This document shows positions 56,830 through 64,000 of a stretch of DNA of 64,000 bases, piece after piece. The notes under the pieces were generated by a model. That model made no database searches. It was not told the DNA's origin and saw nothing but the letters and a program-made list of their open reading frames with translations. The stretch comes from Halomonas sp. ALS9 (lineage in GTDB: Bacteria; Pseudomonadota; Gammaproteobacteria; Pseudomonadales; Halomonadaceae), in contig NZ_LXRG01000110.1 of the NCBI RefSeq assembly GCF_001651035.1, positions 124,001 to 188,000 on the forward strand. Direction: 5' to 3'. The position numbers and the translations under genes were made by a program. How positions within the stretch are numbered: the stretch's first letter is position 1; the number at the start of each line of letters is the position of its first letter.

Positions 56830-57090
56830 TTACTCCCCAAGGCCAAATTTTTGATCGAGCTTATTCATCTTCCAGGCATAGAAGAAGATCAGCACGATAA
56901 ACGTTAGGATTGAGCCCTGTTGTGCAAACCAGAAGCCAAGGTCAGTGCCGCCAACCGGAATGCCGGCGAGCAGTGGGCGAAACAGGATAGCGCATCCGTA
57001 AGAAACAAATGCCCAAACAACCAGGCATCCGAAAATTAATCGGACGTTTGCTTTCCAGTATTCAGCAGCATTGGTTTTGTCGTCTGCCAT
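56830..57090 (-). CDS. DUF4212 small subunit of the sodium:solute symporter
   Basis: An 86-residue protein with two membrane helices (about 17-40 and 52-75). The block EYWKANVRLIFGCLVVWAFV and the Gly-Phe-Trp-Phe-Ala-Gln-Gln-Gly-Ser stretch identify DUF4212. It is found as the first gene of a pair with the large symporter subunit, as here. I start at MADDKTNAAEYW with GGAGAG upstream; an in-frame Met 15 bases earlier is less likely. The 682-base region upstream should hold its promoter. Confidence 0.92.
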   Translation of the reverse strand: MADDKTNAAEYWKANVRLIFGCLVVWAFVSYGCAILFRPLLAGIPVGGTDLGFWFAQQGSILTFIVLIFFYAWKMNKLDQKFGLGE

Positions 57091-57772
57091 AGTGTTGCTC
57101 TCCACTTGTGATTTTTAAGGTTGGGAAAGTTCACGAGGAATAGCGTGTGACCCATCAGGGCAATCGCACGTCTAAAGCCACTCAATCGTAAGGAGTGGTG
57201 AGTCAGTTCCTGTTGGCACGCCACCTTATTATTCGATATGAAATGTCGAGTTAGTTAGTGACGTGCGATTACCCTGCATGACTCATTGTTAATACTGGGC
57301 AATAAACGTCAAAAAATAAATCCCAGACTTTGGTATCAATAAACAGAGTAGGGGATCTTTTTTAGCTGCATGTTGTTGAAAATAGTTGTATTTAGACGCC
57401 AGTTAAGCGAATTTTTTAGCTGTTTGCAGGGCTATGGGACAATAGTCTAGTAAGCAAATAAAGGTGGTTATTGGCTACTTTAAATACATGTACTGCGTTT
57501 AATGGGCAGTGGTGGTTAGTAACTATCGATACTTTGGTAGTGTATCAAAAGTCGCTTCGACCTTAGCGTGATAGCTAAAGGTATAACAACGTTCTACTTG
57601 CTACTTGGGAAGTGAATCCTTTATACCCGTACGGCCACCTTCATATAATAATCGATAACAGTTTTTGAAGAGCTGGAGTGACGTCGTTTATATGGGGAAA
57701 TATCGAGCGGTTATACATTTAATGCTACTTATACTCTGTTAATTAGCCTTTAGTTGAACGAGGTCAAATCCC
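57091..57772. other. Long divergent intergenic region without a gene
   Basis: This 682-base AT-rich spacer lies between the divergent DUF4212 and DUF294 genes. I see no open frame with a start site and a known domain. It should contain the CrbR-regulated promoter of the symporter operon (left side) and a promoter for the DUF294 gene. One candidate for the latter is TATAAT at 57644-57649 with a weak -35 (TTATAC) 17 bases upstream. I did not find a sigma-54 site. Confidence 0.6.
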
Positions 57773-59617
57773 ATGGTCGATGTGGATCTATCCCAGCTGC
57801 CGTTTACGCTTCTTGACGATGAGGGGCGCGAGCATATTCGCCGTGGCATTGACCTTGCCTATTTCGATCGTGACGAAATCATTTTAGAGACGGGGCAAGC
57901 AGGTGAGTTTGTTTTTCTGATTCATAAAGGCGAAGTGGCGGAAATCGACCCGACATTGCCCTCGTCTACCGCGCGTATCGGCCACTACACGGCAGGGGAT
58001 CTGTTTGGCGCGATCAGTATTCTCAACGGTAAAAGCCGCTACCGCTTTAAAGCGGAGCAGGAGTGCCTGTGCTACCTGCTGCCCAAAGCGTTGTTTCAGC
58101 AGTTGTGTCGTCATTACCCCGATTTCAGCAATTTCTTTCGCCAGTCGCTGACCCATAAGGCTCGCCTGCTGACCGAAAAGCGTGCCGAAGGGGGTGTCAC
58201 CATGGCGGGCTTTATGTTGGCCAAGGTGAGCGAGTGTATGCGCGAGCCGCTACTGATGGCAGCGACGACCGATATTGCCAGCGCGGTGAAACAACTCAAC
58301 GAAAGCCACGCCGATAGCTTGCTGGTAGAAACCCAAGACACCCTGGGCATGGTGACCAAAACCGATCTGCTCAACGCGCTAGTGCTGGAGGGCCGCGCCG
58401 TTACATCACCGGTGGATGAGATCGCCCATGTTAATTTGGTGACCGCCGCGCCGGATCAGTATTTGTTTGAGGTTTTGGTACTGATGACCCGTCATAAAGT
58501 GGCGCGGGTGGTGGTGATGGAGCACAGCGTTTTGAAAGGCGTTGTCGAGCTCACCGATGTGCTTAGTTATTTCTCAAGCCGCAGCTATGTGGTGAGCCTG
58601 CAGGTGGAGCAGGCGACCAGCTTAGAAGCGCTTTCTGCGGCCAGTCAGCGCACTCCAGAGCTGGTCAAAGCGCTAATGGCCCAGGGCGTTAAGCTGCGCT
58701 TTGCGATGGATCTGCTTGCCGCGCTGAACGGTCGTATCATAAGTAAAGCCTGGGAGTTCACCATCGATGAGCGCTACCACGAACAGAGCTGCATGATGGT
58801 GATGGGCAGCGAAGGGCGCGGTGAACAGATTCTCAAAACCGATCAGGATAACGGCCTGATTCTGGCCGATGAAACCCAGTGGCCTGACCTTGCAAGCCAT
58901 ATGCAGACGCTCACCGATACGCTGATTCAACTCGGCTATCCGCCGTGCCCCGGCAATATTATGGTGTCTAATCCCGAGTGGGTGGCCACGGTATCGCAGT
59001 GGAAAGGCCATATCGCCAAGTGGGCTCGGGAGCGTGATGGCGACAGCCTGATGAAACTGGCGATTATGCTCGACGCCCATGCGGTGGCGGGTAACCCAAG
59101 CCTGCTTGAAAGCGTCCGTGATGAGCTGTTTGAACGCTGTTCGAACGATGAGCTGCTGCTCTCCTATTTCGCCCGCACGGCGCTGCGTTTCTCGACCCCG
59201 CTGACGCTGTTTGGCTCATTGAAAAAGCCCCAGCACGGTATCGATATTAAGAAAGGCGGCATTTTTCCGATTGTTCACGGTGTACGCACCATGGCACTTG
59301 AACGGCGAATTAAAGCCACCTCAACGCTAGACCGGCTTGACGCCCTGGCTGCCGATGGCCGTTTAGATCGCCGCTTTGCCGATGACTTAGGCGAAGCGTT
59401 GGCGCTGTTTTCCGAGCTGCGTCTTAAACAGCAGCTAAGTGCGTTGGAAACGTCTTCGGAGACAAAAGAAGCTAACCCCCAAAACGGCAGCCGCGCTAAT
59501 CGAGTTGTAGTGCAAAACCTATCTTCCCTGGAGCGCGATCTATTGCGCGAGGCGATGCATATTGTCAAAGACTTTAAGCAGCGGCTTTCCCATCGTTATC
59601 ATTTGGAGTATTCGTGA
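57773..59617 (+). CDS. cNMP-binding/CBS/DUF294 nucleotidyltransferase-like signalling protein
   Basis: A 614-residue cytoplasmic protein. Domains in order: a cyclic-nucleotide-binding-like beta barrel (about 15-130), a pair of CBS domains (about 155-275; MVTKTDLLNALV, VVELTDVLSYF), a DUF294 nucleotidyltransferase-like domain with MVMGSEGRGEQILKTDQDNG, and a helical C-terminal domain. The GS...DQD pattern is like GlnD-type nucleotidyltransferases. The target is unknown. In pseudomonads a homolog lies beside actP and is followed by a DnaQ-like exonuclease gene, as here. It overlaps the next gene by 4 bases (GTGA). Confidence 0.88.
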   Translation: MVDVDLSQLPFTLLDDEGREHIRRGIDLAYFDRDEIILETGQAGEFVFLIHKGEVAEIDPTLPSSTARIGHYTAGDLFGAISILNGKSRYRFKAEQECLCYLLPKALFQQLCRHYPDFSNFFRQSLTHKARLLTEKRAEGGVTMAGFMLAKVSECMREPLLMAATTDIASAVKQLNESHADSLLVETQDTLGMVTKTDLLNALVLEGRAVTSPVDEIAHVNLVTAAPDQYLFEVLVLMTRHKVARVVVMEHSVLKGVVELTDVLSYFSSRSYVVSLQVEQATSLEALSAASQRTPELVKALMAQGVKLRFAMDLLAALNGRIISKAWEFTIDERYHEQSCMMVMGSEGRGEQILKTDQDNGLILADETQWPDLASHMQTLTDTLIQLGYPPCPGNIMVSNPEWVATVSQWKGHIAKWARERDGDSLMKLAIMLDAHAVAGNPSLLESVRDELFERCSNDELLLSYFARTALRFSTPLTLFGSLKKPQHGIDIKKGGIFPIVHGVRTMALERRIKATSTLDRLDALAADGRLDRRFADDLGEALALFSELRLKQQLSALETSSETKEANPQNGSRANRVVVQNLSSLERDLLREAMHIVKDFKQRLSHRYHLEYS

Positions 59618-60276
59618 GCGGAATGCGGCTGTTAGATCGACATATGGCGCTATTTAGCGGCTCGCTGCGCACCTTATTGCGCCGCGAAAGCGACCGTCGG
59701 CGCTGTGCAGACTCGCCCTATGCTTGGCTGTTTCAGCCCTATATGGGTGAAGAGTTGGTGGCGCTCGCCTGTACGACAACGCCCACGACATCATCGCCCG
59801 TAATCAGCCTGGCAGCGGTTGTGCTAAGCCAGCAACAGGTGCGAACCAGCCGTGCTTTTGTGATGACGTTAGGCAATGCCAGACAGCCCGAGAGCGCGAC
59901 GCTGCGTCGTCATCATTTGTTATGCGAGGCCGGGGAGATGCAGCCGCCAAGCAGTGATAACCTGAACGCGTTAGTCGAATTTATCGGCAATCGACCCATA
60001 GTGGGCTGGCAGTTGGAGCAGCGCATTGGGGCGTTGAATACACTACTGACTAAGCGGCTGAATTTTGCCCTGCCCAATGCCCAGGTCGATGTAGCGAGAC
60101 TGCATCAGCGCCAGCTGCGGCGCTTACACCCGCAGGTAGAGGCGCCCAGCAGCTTCGCTCAGGCGTTGGCGTGCTGGCAGGTGCCCTATATGGGCGTGCA
60201 GAGCGTGCTGGGCGAGGCAACCGCCAGCGCACTGCTGTATATACGCCTGCAGCGGGTTATGGCGGAGGTGGCTTAG
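59614..60276 (+). CDS. DnaQ-fold exonuclease-like protein lacking catalytic residues
   Basis: A 220-residue protein that starts with GTG overlapping the DUF294 gene stop. Homologs at this place are 3'-5' exonucleases of the DEDDh type. The fold can still be followed: the first strand reads ELVALACTTTPTTSSPVISL, where active enzymes have a DxE motif; FIGNRPIVGWQLEQRIGALN replaces the GHNxxFD block; GVQSVLGEATASALLYIRL replaces the HDAxxDA block. All expected metal ligands (D, E, D, H, D) are gone. It may bind nucleic acid or the DUF294 protein without cutting. The family assignment is from position and pattern, not from a search. Confidence 0.7.
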   Translation: MSGMRLLDRHMALFSGSLRTLLRRESDRRRCADSPYAWLFQPYMGEELVALACTTTPTTSSPVISLAAVVLSQQQVRTSRAFVMTLGNARQPESATLRRHHLLCEAGEMQPPSSDNLNALVEFIGNRPIVGWQLEQRIGALNTLLTKRLNFALPNAQVDVARLHQRQLRRLHPQVEAPSSFAQALACWQVPYMGVQSVLGEATASALLYIRLQRVMAEVA

Positions 60277-60311
60277 TAATATGGGTATTTTAAACGGCTA
60301 ATGATGAGATA

Positions 60312-60455
60312 CGAGGGGAGGTTGGAGCGAGGGTCTTTCGCCATGGCCGGAAAATGTTCCCAACAATTCCGCCATTTCCGCCATCCATGGCGGTCAGATG
60401 GCGAAAGTAGCGCCCATGGAGGGGTTCACAGCGCCCTCGCGGAAACCTCCCCTCG
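60312..60455. repeat. 144-bp multi-arm palindromic element before ttcA
   Basis: Nested inverted repeats: cgaggggaggtt (60312-60323) with aacctcccctcg (60444-60455), perfect; gcgaggg (60327-60333) with ccctcgc (60434-60440); ctttcgccat (60335-60344) with atggcgaaag (60398-60407); and ccgccat (60378-60384) with atggcgg (60387-60393). CCATGG occurs three times. It resembles a REP- or MITE-like structured repeat. I see no second copy in the window and no clear target-site duplication. The rest of the 278-base spacer holds no gene. Confidence 0.8.
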
Positions 60456-60554
60456 GCCTCGAGCTTGACGATTAGTTGGGTCAGGCGGTGAGTGTTGTTA
60501 GAATAGACACTACCTTTTTCTCTCACGCCTTCTACCCTCGGCAGTGCTTATACC

Positions 60555-61475
60555 ATGCAATCTCTTGATCACTTTGACCCTGCTCACTATGACAACGTTA
60601 TAGCCGAACCGGCTAACGCTGAGCACGACCAGCCAGAGCTGGTTGATGCGAAGCAGAAGCGCGAATTTAACAAGCTGCAAAAGCGACTGCGCCGGGAAGT
60701 GGGCAATGCAATTATTGATTACCAAATGATCAATGAAGGCGATCGCGTGATGGTGTGCCTCTCCGGCGGAAAGGACAGCTACACCATGCTGGAGATTTTG
60801 CGCAACTTGCAGCGCAACGCGCCGGTCAATTTTTCACTGGTAGCGGTCAACCTGGATCAGAAACAGCCGGGGTTTCCCGAGCACGTGTTGCCTGCCTATC
60901 TGGATAAGCAGGGCGTGGAGTATCACATTGTCGAGCGCGATACCTACTCAGTGGTGAAGGAGAAAACCCCCGAAGGCAAAACTACCTGCGCGCTCTGTTC
61001 ACGGCTTCGCCGCGGCTCGCTGTATGGCTTTGCTGAAGAGATTGGCGCCAACAAAATAGCGCTGGGTCATCACCGGGAAGATATCCTCGAAACCCTGTTT
61101 CTGAATATGTTCTTCGGCGGCAATCTGAAAGCGATGCCGCCCAAGCTGCTATCTGATGATGGTAAGAATATCGTTATTCGACCGTTGGCCTACTGCAAAG
61201 AGGCAGATATCGCCGAATTCTCGCGGCTGATGGAATTCCCGATCATCCCCTGCAACCTCTGCGGCTCCCAGCCCAATATGCAGCGCCAGGTAGTCAAAGA
61301 GATGCTCGCCGAGTGGGACAAGAAGTTTCCTGGTCGCCTGGAAAGCATGTTCAAAGCGGTGACCAATGTTTCCCCATCCCAACTGGCAGACCGCAACCTG
61401 TTCGATTTTGAGGGTTTGGAAGCTAAACAGGCGGAACTGCTGGCGGGGCGCATCCAGGCCTTTAACGTCAGCTAA
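60555..61475 (+). CDS. ttcA: TtcA, tRNA 2-thiocytidine synthetase
   Basis: A 306-residue PP-loop ATPase that thiolates C32 of certain tRNAs, using an iron-sulfur cluster. The PP-loop SGGKDS is at 70-75. The two CxxC motifs are [11 protein letters not shown] and [13 protein letters not shown]. The block [18 protein letters not shown] is conserved. The ribosome-binding site is weak. Its 3' end overlaps the convergent fnr gene by 8 bases. Confidence 0.96.
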   Translation: MQSLDHFDPAHYDNVIAEPANAEHDQPELVDAKQKREFNKLQKRLRREVGNAIIDYQMINEGDRVMVCLSGGKDSYTMLEILRNLQRNAPVNFSLVAVNLDQKQPGFPEHVLPAYLDKQGVEYHIVERDTYSVVKEKTPEGKTTCALCSRLRRGSLYGFAEEIGANKIALGHHREDILETLFLNMFFGGNLKAMPPKLLSDDGKNIVIRPLAYCKEADIAEFSRLMEFPIIPCNLCGSQPNMQRQVVKEMLAEWDKKFPGRLESMFKAVTNVSPSQLADRNLFDFEGLEAKQAELLAGRIQAFNVS

Positions 61476-62214
61476 CCGTTTGCTCTTCCTCTTCGGCGAG
61501 GGTAATCAAGCGCGGCATATCGAGAATATTGACCTCTCGCCCGGAAACCGCCACCACGCTCTGCTGCTGAAAGCGGCTTAAAATGCGGCTGACGGTTTCC
61601 ACCGCTAAGCCCAGGTAGTTGCCGATATCGGCTCTGGGCATTGAGAGGCGAAAGCTATAAGGCGAGTAGCCCCGACGACGAAAGCGATCCGAGAGCGTGA
61701 TCAAAAAGCTCGCCAGCCGCTGGTCGGCGGTTTTACGCGACAGCAGGCGCATCATACGCCGATCATCGCGTAACTCTTTGCTCATGCTGCGATACAGCTG
61801 GCCTCGTAGCTCGGGGATCTCTTCTGAGAGCAAATCCAAGCGGTCAAAGGGAATCTCGCAGATGGTGGTGGTTTCCAGGGCGATCACGCTACCGGGGTAG
61901 TGCTCTTCGTCAATGCCATCCAGCCCCACCAGCTCACTGGGTAGGTAGAAATTGGTCAACTGCTCGCTGCCGTTACCCTCGGCGGTGATCTGCTTCAAGC
62001 TGCCCGAACGTACTGCATAAACGCTGGTAAAGGCGTCACCCTGGCGAAACAGCGGTTCGCCTTTTTTAAGCGGCGCGCGGCGGCGAATAATCGCATCGAA
62101 CTGCCCCATATCGTCCAACTCAAGGGCAAGCGGCAGGCACAGTGAGCTTAAGCTGCAGGTTTGGCAGCGCGCTTCGTGGAGTAGCGAGCGCCGACGGCTC
62201 ATGGGTTCCAGCAT
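61468..62214 (-). CDS. fnr: FNR/ANR-type oxygen-sensing transcription regulator
   Basis: A 248-residue CRP-family regulator. The cluster ligands are Cys17, Cys20, Cys26 and Cys119, spaced as in FNR ([10 protein letters not shown] near the start), so a [4Fe-4S] oxygen sensor is expected. The cNMP-like fold spans about 35-150. The helix-turn-helix [21 protein letters not shown] contains ExxSR, which reads TTGAT half-sites. AAGGAG lies 6 bases before the ATG. hemN follows upstream on the same strand, the pseudomonad anr-hemN arrangement. It activates genes for low-oxygen growth. Confidence 0.95.
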   Translation of the reverse strand: MLEPMSRRRSLLHEARCQTCSLSSLCLPLALELDDMGQFDAIIRRRAPLKKGEPLFRQGDAFTSVYAVRSGSLKQITAEGNGSEQLTNFYLPSELVGLDGIDEEHYPGSVIALETTTICEIPFDRLDLLSEEIPELRGQLYRSMSKELRDDRRMMRLLSRKTADQRLASFLITLSDRFRRRGYSPYSFRLSMPRADIGNYLGLAVETVSRILSRFQQQSVVAVSGREVNILDMPRLITLAEEEEQTVS

Positions 62215-62232
62215 GCGTTGCTCCTTGAGTGG

Positions 62233-62246
62233 GTCATGCTTATCAA
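62233..62246 (-). promoter_or_regulatory. Possible FNR box in the fnr leader
   Basis: Minus-strand TTGATAAGCATGAC matches TTGATnnnnATCAA at 8 of 10 positions. It lies just ahead of the fnr ribosome-binding site, where binding would block transcription or sit inside the transcript. Could mean autorepression, or be chance. Confidence 0.3.
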
Positions 62247-62298
62247 TTAGTAAATCCTTACTTATTATAGTCGCTTTAGCATGTTTGCCTAAAAGAGA

Positions 62299-63732
62299 TT
62301 AGACAATTTTAGAGTAGCGCTGCCCCGTTTGCCCAGCAAGATGGGCATCAAAGGCCATGGCTAAATGGCGAATCAGCAGCCGCCCCATGGGCGTGGCATT
62401 AAGTTGATCACCACTACGCGTCAGTAAGCCATCTTGCTCGGCGCTCTGTAAACGTTCCAGAGCGGGTGCGAAATAGCGGGGGGCATCGATGTTCCAGCGC
62501 TGGCTGACCACAGAAAGGTCAATGCCCATATCGCACATCAGCCGTTCAATCACGTCCCGGCGGATAAGATCGTCGTCGCTCAACCGCACGCCGCGCAAGG
62601 TAGCAAGCTGGCCCTGATCCAGCGCCGCTTCATAGCGTGCCAGATCGCTCGGGTTCTGTGCGTAGACGTCATCAATGCGCGAAATCGCCGAAACGCCAAG
62701 CCCAATTAAGTCGCACTGCGCGTGGCTGGAGTAGCCTTGGAAGTTACGCTGCAACGAGCCGTCGCGCTGGGCAACGGCCAGGCTATCATCAGGCCGGGCA
62801 AAGTGATCCATACCGATATGTACATAGCCTGCCGCGGTGAGCATCTCAATGGTAGTGCGCAGAATCGCCAGTTTCTCTTCGCCACCCGGCAAATCATCGA
62901 CATTGATACGCCGCTGGGGGGCAAAGCGCTCGGGCATATGGGCGTAATTAAATACCGAAAGGCGCGCCGGGTTTAGCTCAATCACCTGGCGCAGAGTGTC
63001 GGCAAAACTCTTTTCAGTCTGAAAAGGTAAACCGTAAATAAGATCGAGATTAAGCGAGCGAAAGCCCAGGCGGTGAGCCTCCTCCATTAGCGTTTCGGTA
63101 AGTACTCGAGGCTGAATGCGGTTAATGGCTTTCTGCACCAGCGGACTTAAGTCCTGCACCCCCAGGCTGATGCGATTAAAACCGAGGGATTCGAGGTGGC
63201 GTAGAGTAAACACATCCGCTTCGCGAGGATCTATTTCAATGGCGTAATCGCGATCCGTCGACGAGGAGAGGCCAAAGCGGGCATCCAGTCGATCGATCAG
63301 GTCGCCCATTTGGTTCAAGCTAAGAAACGTTGGCGTACCACCCCCCCAATGCAGCTGTTCTACCGGCCGTGATGTATCCAGGTGGCGTGCGGTCAGCACC
63401 ATCTCACGGTCAAGCCTCGTTATGTAGGGCTCGGCCAGGGCGGTATTCTTGGTAGCAATTTTATTACATGCACAGTAGAAGCAAATCTTGCGGCAAAAAG
63501 GCACGTGAACATACAGCGACAGCGGTCGCTTACTGTTATTGCTCCGCTCAAGCGCTTGGATCAGGTCGCTGGGGGTAAATTGGTCGTGAAATGACAGCGC
63601 CGTAGGGTAAGAGGTGTAGCGTGGGCCACTGGTGTCGTAGCGGCGCAGCAGGGCTTCATCCCACACCGGCTGCGTGGGCGCTGCCGCCACAGACGAGGCA
63701 AGAGGTGAAACCACAGGGGCATGAACGGGCAT
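62299..63732 (-). CDS. hemN: Oxygen-independent coproporphyrinogen III oxidase
   Basis: A 477-residue radical SAM enzyme that forms protoporphyrinogen IX in heme synthesis without oxygen. The cluster motif CxxxCxxC is at Cys80, Cys84 and Cys87 (VPFCRKICFYCACN), with a fourth Cys89 as in true HemN. Further HemN blocks are RYTSYPTALSFH, HWGGGTPTFLS and LIYGLPFQTEKSFADTLRQV. This marks real HemN, not the heme chaperone HemW. An FNR-type site upstream fits anaerobic control by the neighbouring fnr. Confidence 0.96.
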   Translation of the reverse strand: MPVHAPVVSPLASSVAAAPTQPVWDEALLRRYDTSGPRYTSYPTALSFHDQFTPSDLIQALERSNNSKRPLSLYVHVPFCRKICFYCACNKIATKNTALAEPYITRLDREMVLTARHLDTSRPVEQLHWGGGTPTFLSLNQMGDLIDRLDARFGLSSSTDRDYAIEIDPREADVFTLRHLESLGFNRISLGVQDLSPLVQKAINRIQPRVLTETLMEEAHRLGFRSLNLDLIYGLPFQTEKSFADTLRQVIELNPARLSVFNYAHMPERFAPQRRINVDDLPGGEEKLAILRTTIEMLTAAGYVHIGMDHFARPDDSLAVAQRDGSLQRNFQGYSSHAQCDLIGLGVSAISRIDDVYAQNPSDLARYEAALDQGQLATLRGVRLSDDDLIRRDVIERLMCDMGIDLSVVSQRWNIDAPRYFAPALERLQSAEQDGLLTRSGDQLNATPMGRLLIRHLAMAFDAHLAGQTGQRYSKIV

Positions 63733-63763
63733 GAAGGGGCGCTCCGACGTTAGGAAATGCCGC

Positions 63764-63806
63764 TAGCCTAACCCGTAGCGAAAACGTAAAGATTGAGCCA
63801 TGTCAT
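63764..63806 (-). promoter_or_regulatory. Putative FNR-activated promoter of hemN
   Basis: ttgagccatgtcat (63793-63806) keeps the FNR core TTGA-N6-TCA. If its centre is at -41.5, the start site is near 63758, and the -10 position falls on minus-strand TAGGCT (63765-63770). The geometry is that of a class II FNR promoter. Inferred from consensus and spacing. Confidence 0.5.
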
Positions 63807-63807
63807 G

Positions 63808-64000
63808 CTAATGATGTGCAGTGAGCGTCCACAGTTGCCACAGCGCAAAAGCGATAATCGTTAGCGCCGCCACGCTGCGCGTCGCCGGGTGACGAATCAA
63901 GTGGCTTAGCTGGCGCGCTGCGAGGCCAGTGGCGAGCAGCGCAGGCAGAGTGCCTAGTCCAAAGGCACCCATGAGTAGGGCGCCTTGTAACGGGTCGGCA
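63808..64000 (-). CDS. TauE/SafE-like membrane protein (3' end only)
   Basis: The last 63 codons of a gene that runs past base 64000. The peptide reads ADPLQGALLMGAFGLGTLP, then LLATGLAARQL, and ends with a membrane helix LTIIAFALWQLWTLTAHH. This fits the C-terminus of the sulfite-exporter TauE/SafE (UreH/DsbD-like) proteins that lie between the cbb3 oxidase assembly genes (ccoS) and hemN in pseudomonads. The specific substrate is unknown; a part in cbb3 oxidase copper handling is possible from context. Confidence 0.7.
   Translation of the reverse strand, partial: ADPLQGALLMGAFGLGTLPALLATGLAARQLSHLIRHPATRSVAALTIIAFALWQLWTLTAHH

Noticed and set aside
57036..57224. A 62-codon frame overlapping the DUF4212 gene start
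   Set aside because: It overlaps the DUF4212 gene in another frame and has no family features.
57106..57300. Sigma-54 promoter for the symporter operon
   Set aside because: A plus-strand TGGCAC is present but the -12 GC/TTGC part is missing and the strand is wrong for the operon.

Overview
The window is a contiguous piece of a chromosome from a gammaproteobacterium of the Halomonas type (Halomonadaceae, Oceanospirillales). I infer this from the protein sequences and gene order. The block priA-argS-SPOR-hslVU-DUF971-ubiEJB, the block nadA/bepA/tusA-like/perM/prxQ/dapA/bamC/purC, and the hemN-fnr pair next to a TauE/SafE-type gene are all known from pseudomonads and their relatives. The small sodium-symporter subunit (DUF4212) and the CrbS/CrbR acetate switch fit a marine or halophilic bacterium. 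I see no prophage, insertion sequence, integrase or CRISPR array. Nearly all of it is housekeeping chromosome.

Layout. 1-9.1 kb (minus strand): ubiquinone genes (ubiB start, ubiJ, ubiE), a DUF971 gene, the HslUV protease, a SPOR-domain protein, argS and priA. 9.2-11.1 kb (plus): rpmE and malic enzyme maeB. 11.2-16.0 kb: tesB, tadA, a CHASE/GGDEF diguanylate cyclase and mltF. 16.2-20.1 kb: purL. 20.2-22.9 kb: a small zinc-ribbon protein, the helicase radD, and a DUF4160/DUF2442 pair whose DUF4160 gene carries an amber stop. 22.9-25.6 kb: scpA-scpB-rluB. 25.8-26.1 kb: two identical tRNA-Lys(TTT) genes. 26.3-34.0 kb: nadA, bepA, a TusA-like gene, perM, prxQ, dapA, bamC, purC. 34.1-37.0 kb: trmO, a GNAT acetyltransferase, nadC, ampD. 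37.4-42.2 kb: aceE-aceF of pyruvate dehydrogenase. 42.5-47.2 kb: adk, tsaB, rsmJ, clsB, a UPF0149 gene, a SprT-like gene. 47.4-57.1 kb: acetate module acs, crbR, crbS, a hypothetical membrane protein, an actP-type symporter and its DUF4212 subunit. 57.8-60.3 kb: a cNMP/CBS/DUF294 protein and a DnaQ-fold protein that has lost its catalytic residues. 60.3-64.0 kb: a 144-bp multi-arm palindrome, ttcA, fnr, hemN and the 3' end of a TauE/SafE-like gene.

How genes work together. acs, the symporter pair and the CrbS/CrbR two-component system make an acetate uptake and activation module. CrbS is itself a transporter-like domain fused to PAS, kinase and receiver domains. aceEF, maeB and acs all feed the acetyl-CoA/pyruvate node. 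scpA/scpB form the chromosome condensation pair. fnr and hemN are an oxygen-response pair, and a good FNR-type site lies in front of hemN.

The most unusual thing I see is a recurring pattern rather than a gene. At least a dozen places, nearly all of them intergenic spacers, contain short degenerate tandem repeats with a period of 12-16 bp (mostly 14 or 15) and 2-7 copies. The unit sequence differs at every locus, so this is not one dispersed repeat family. It looks like a local duplication process that acts again and again on spacers, leaders and terminator tails. Other points of interest are the amber-interrupted DUF4160 gene, the catalytically stripped exonuclease-like partner of the DUF294 protein, candidate leader hairpins ahead of rpmE and aceE, and the 144-bp palindromic element before ttcA.
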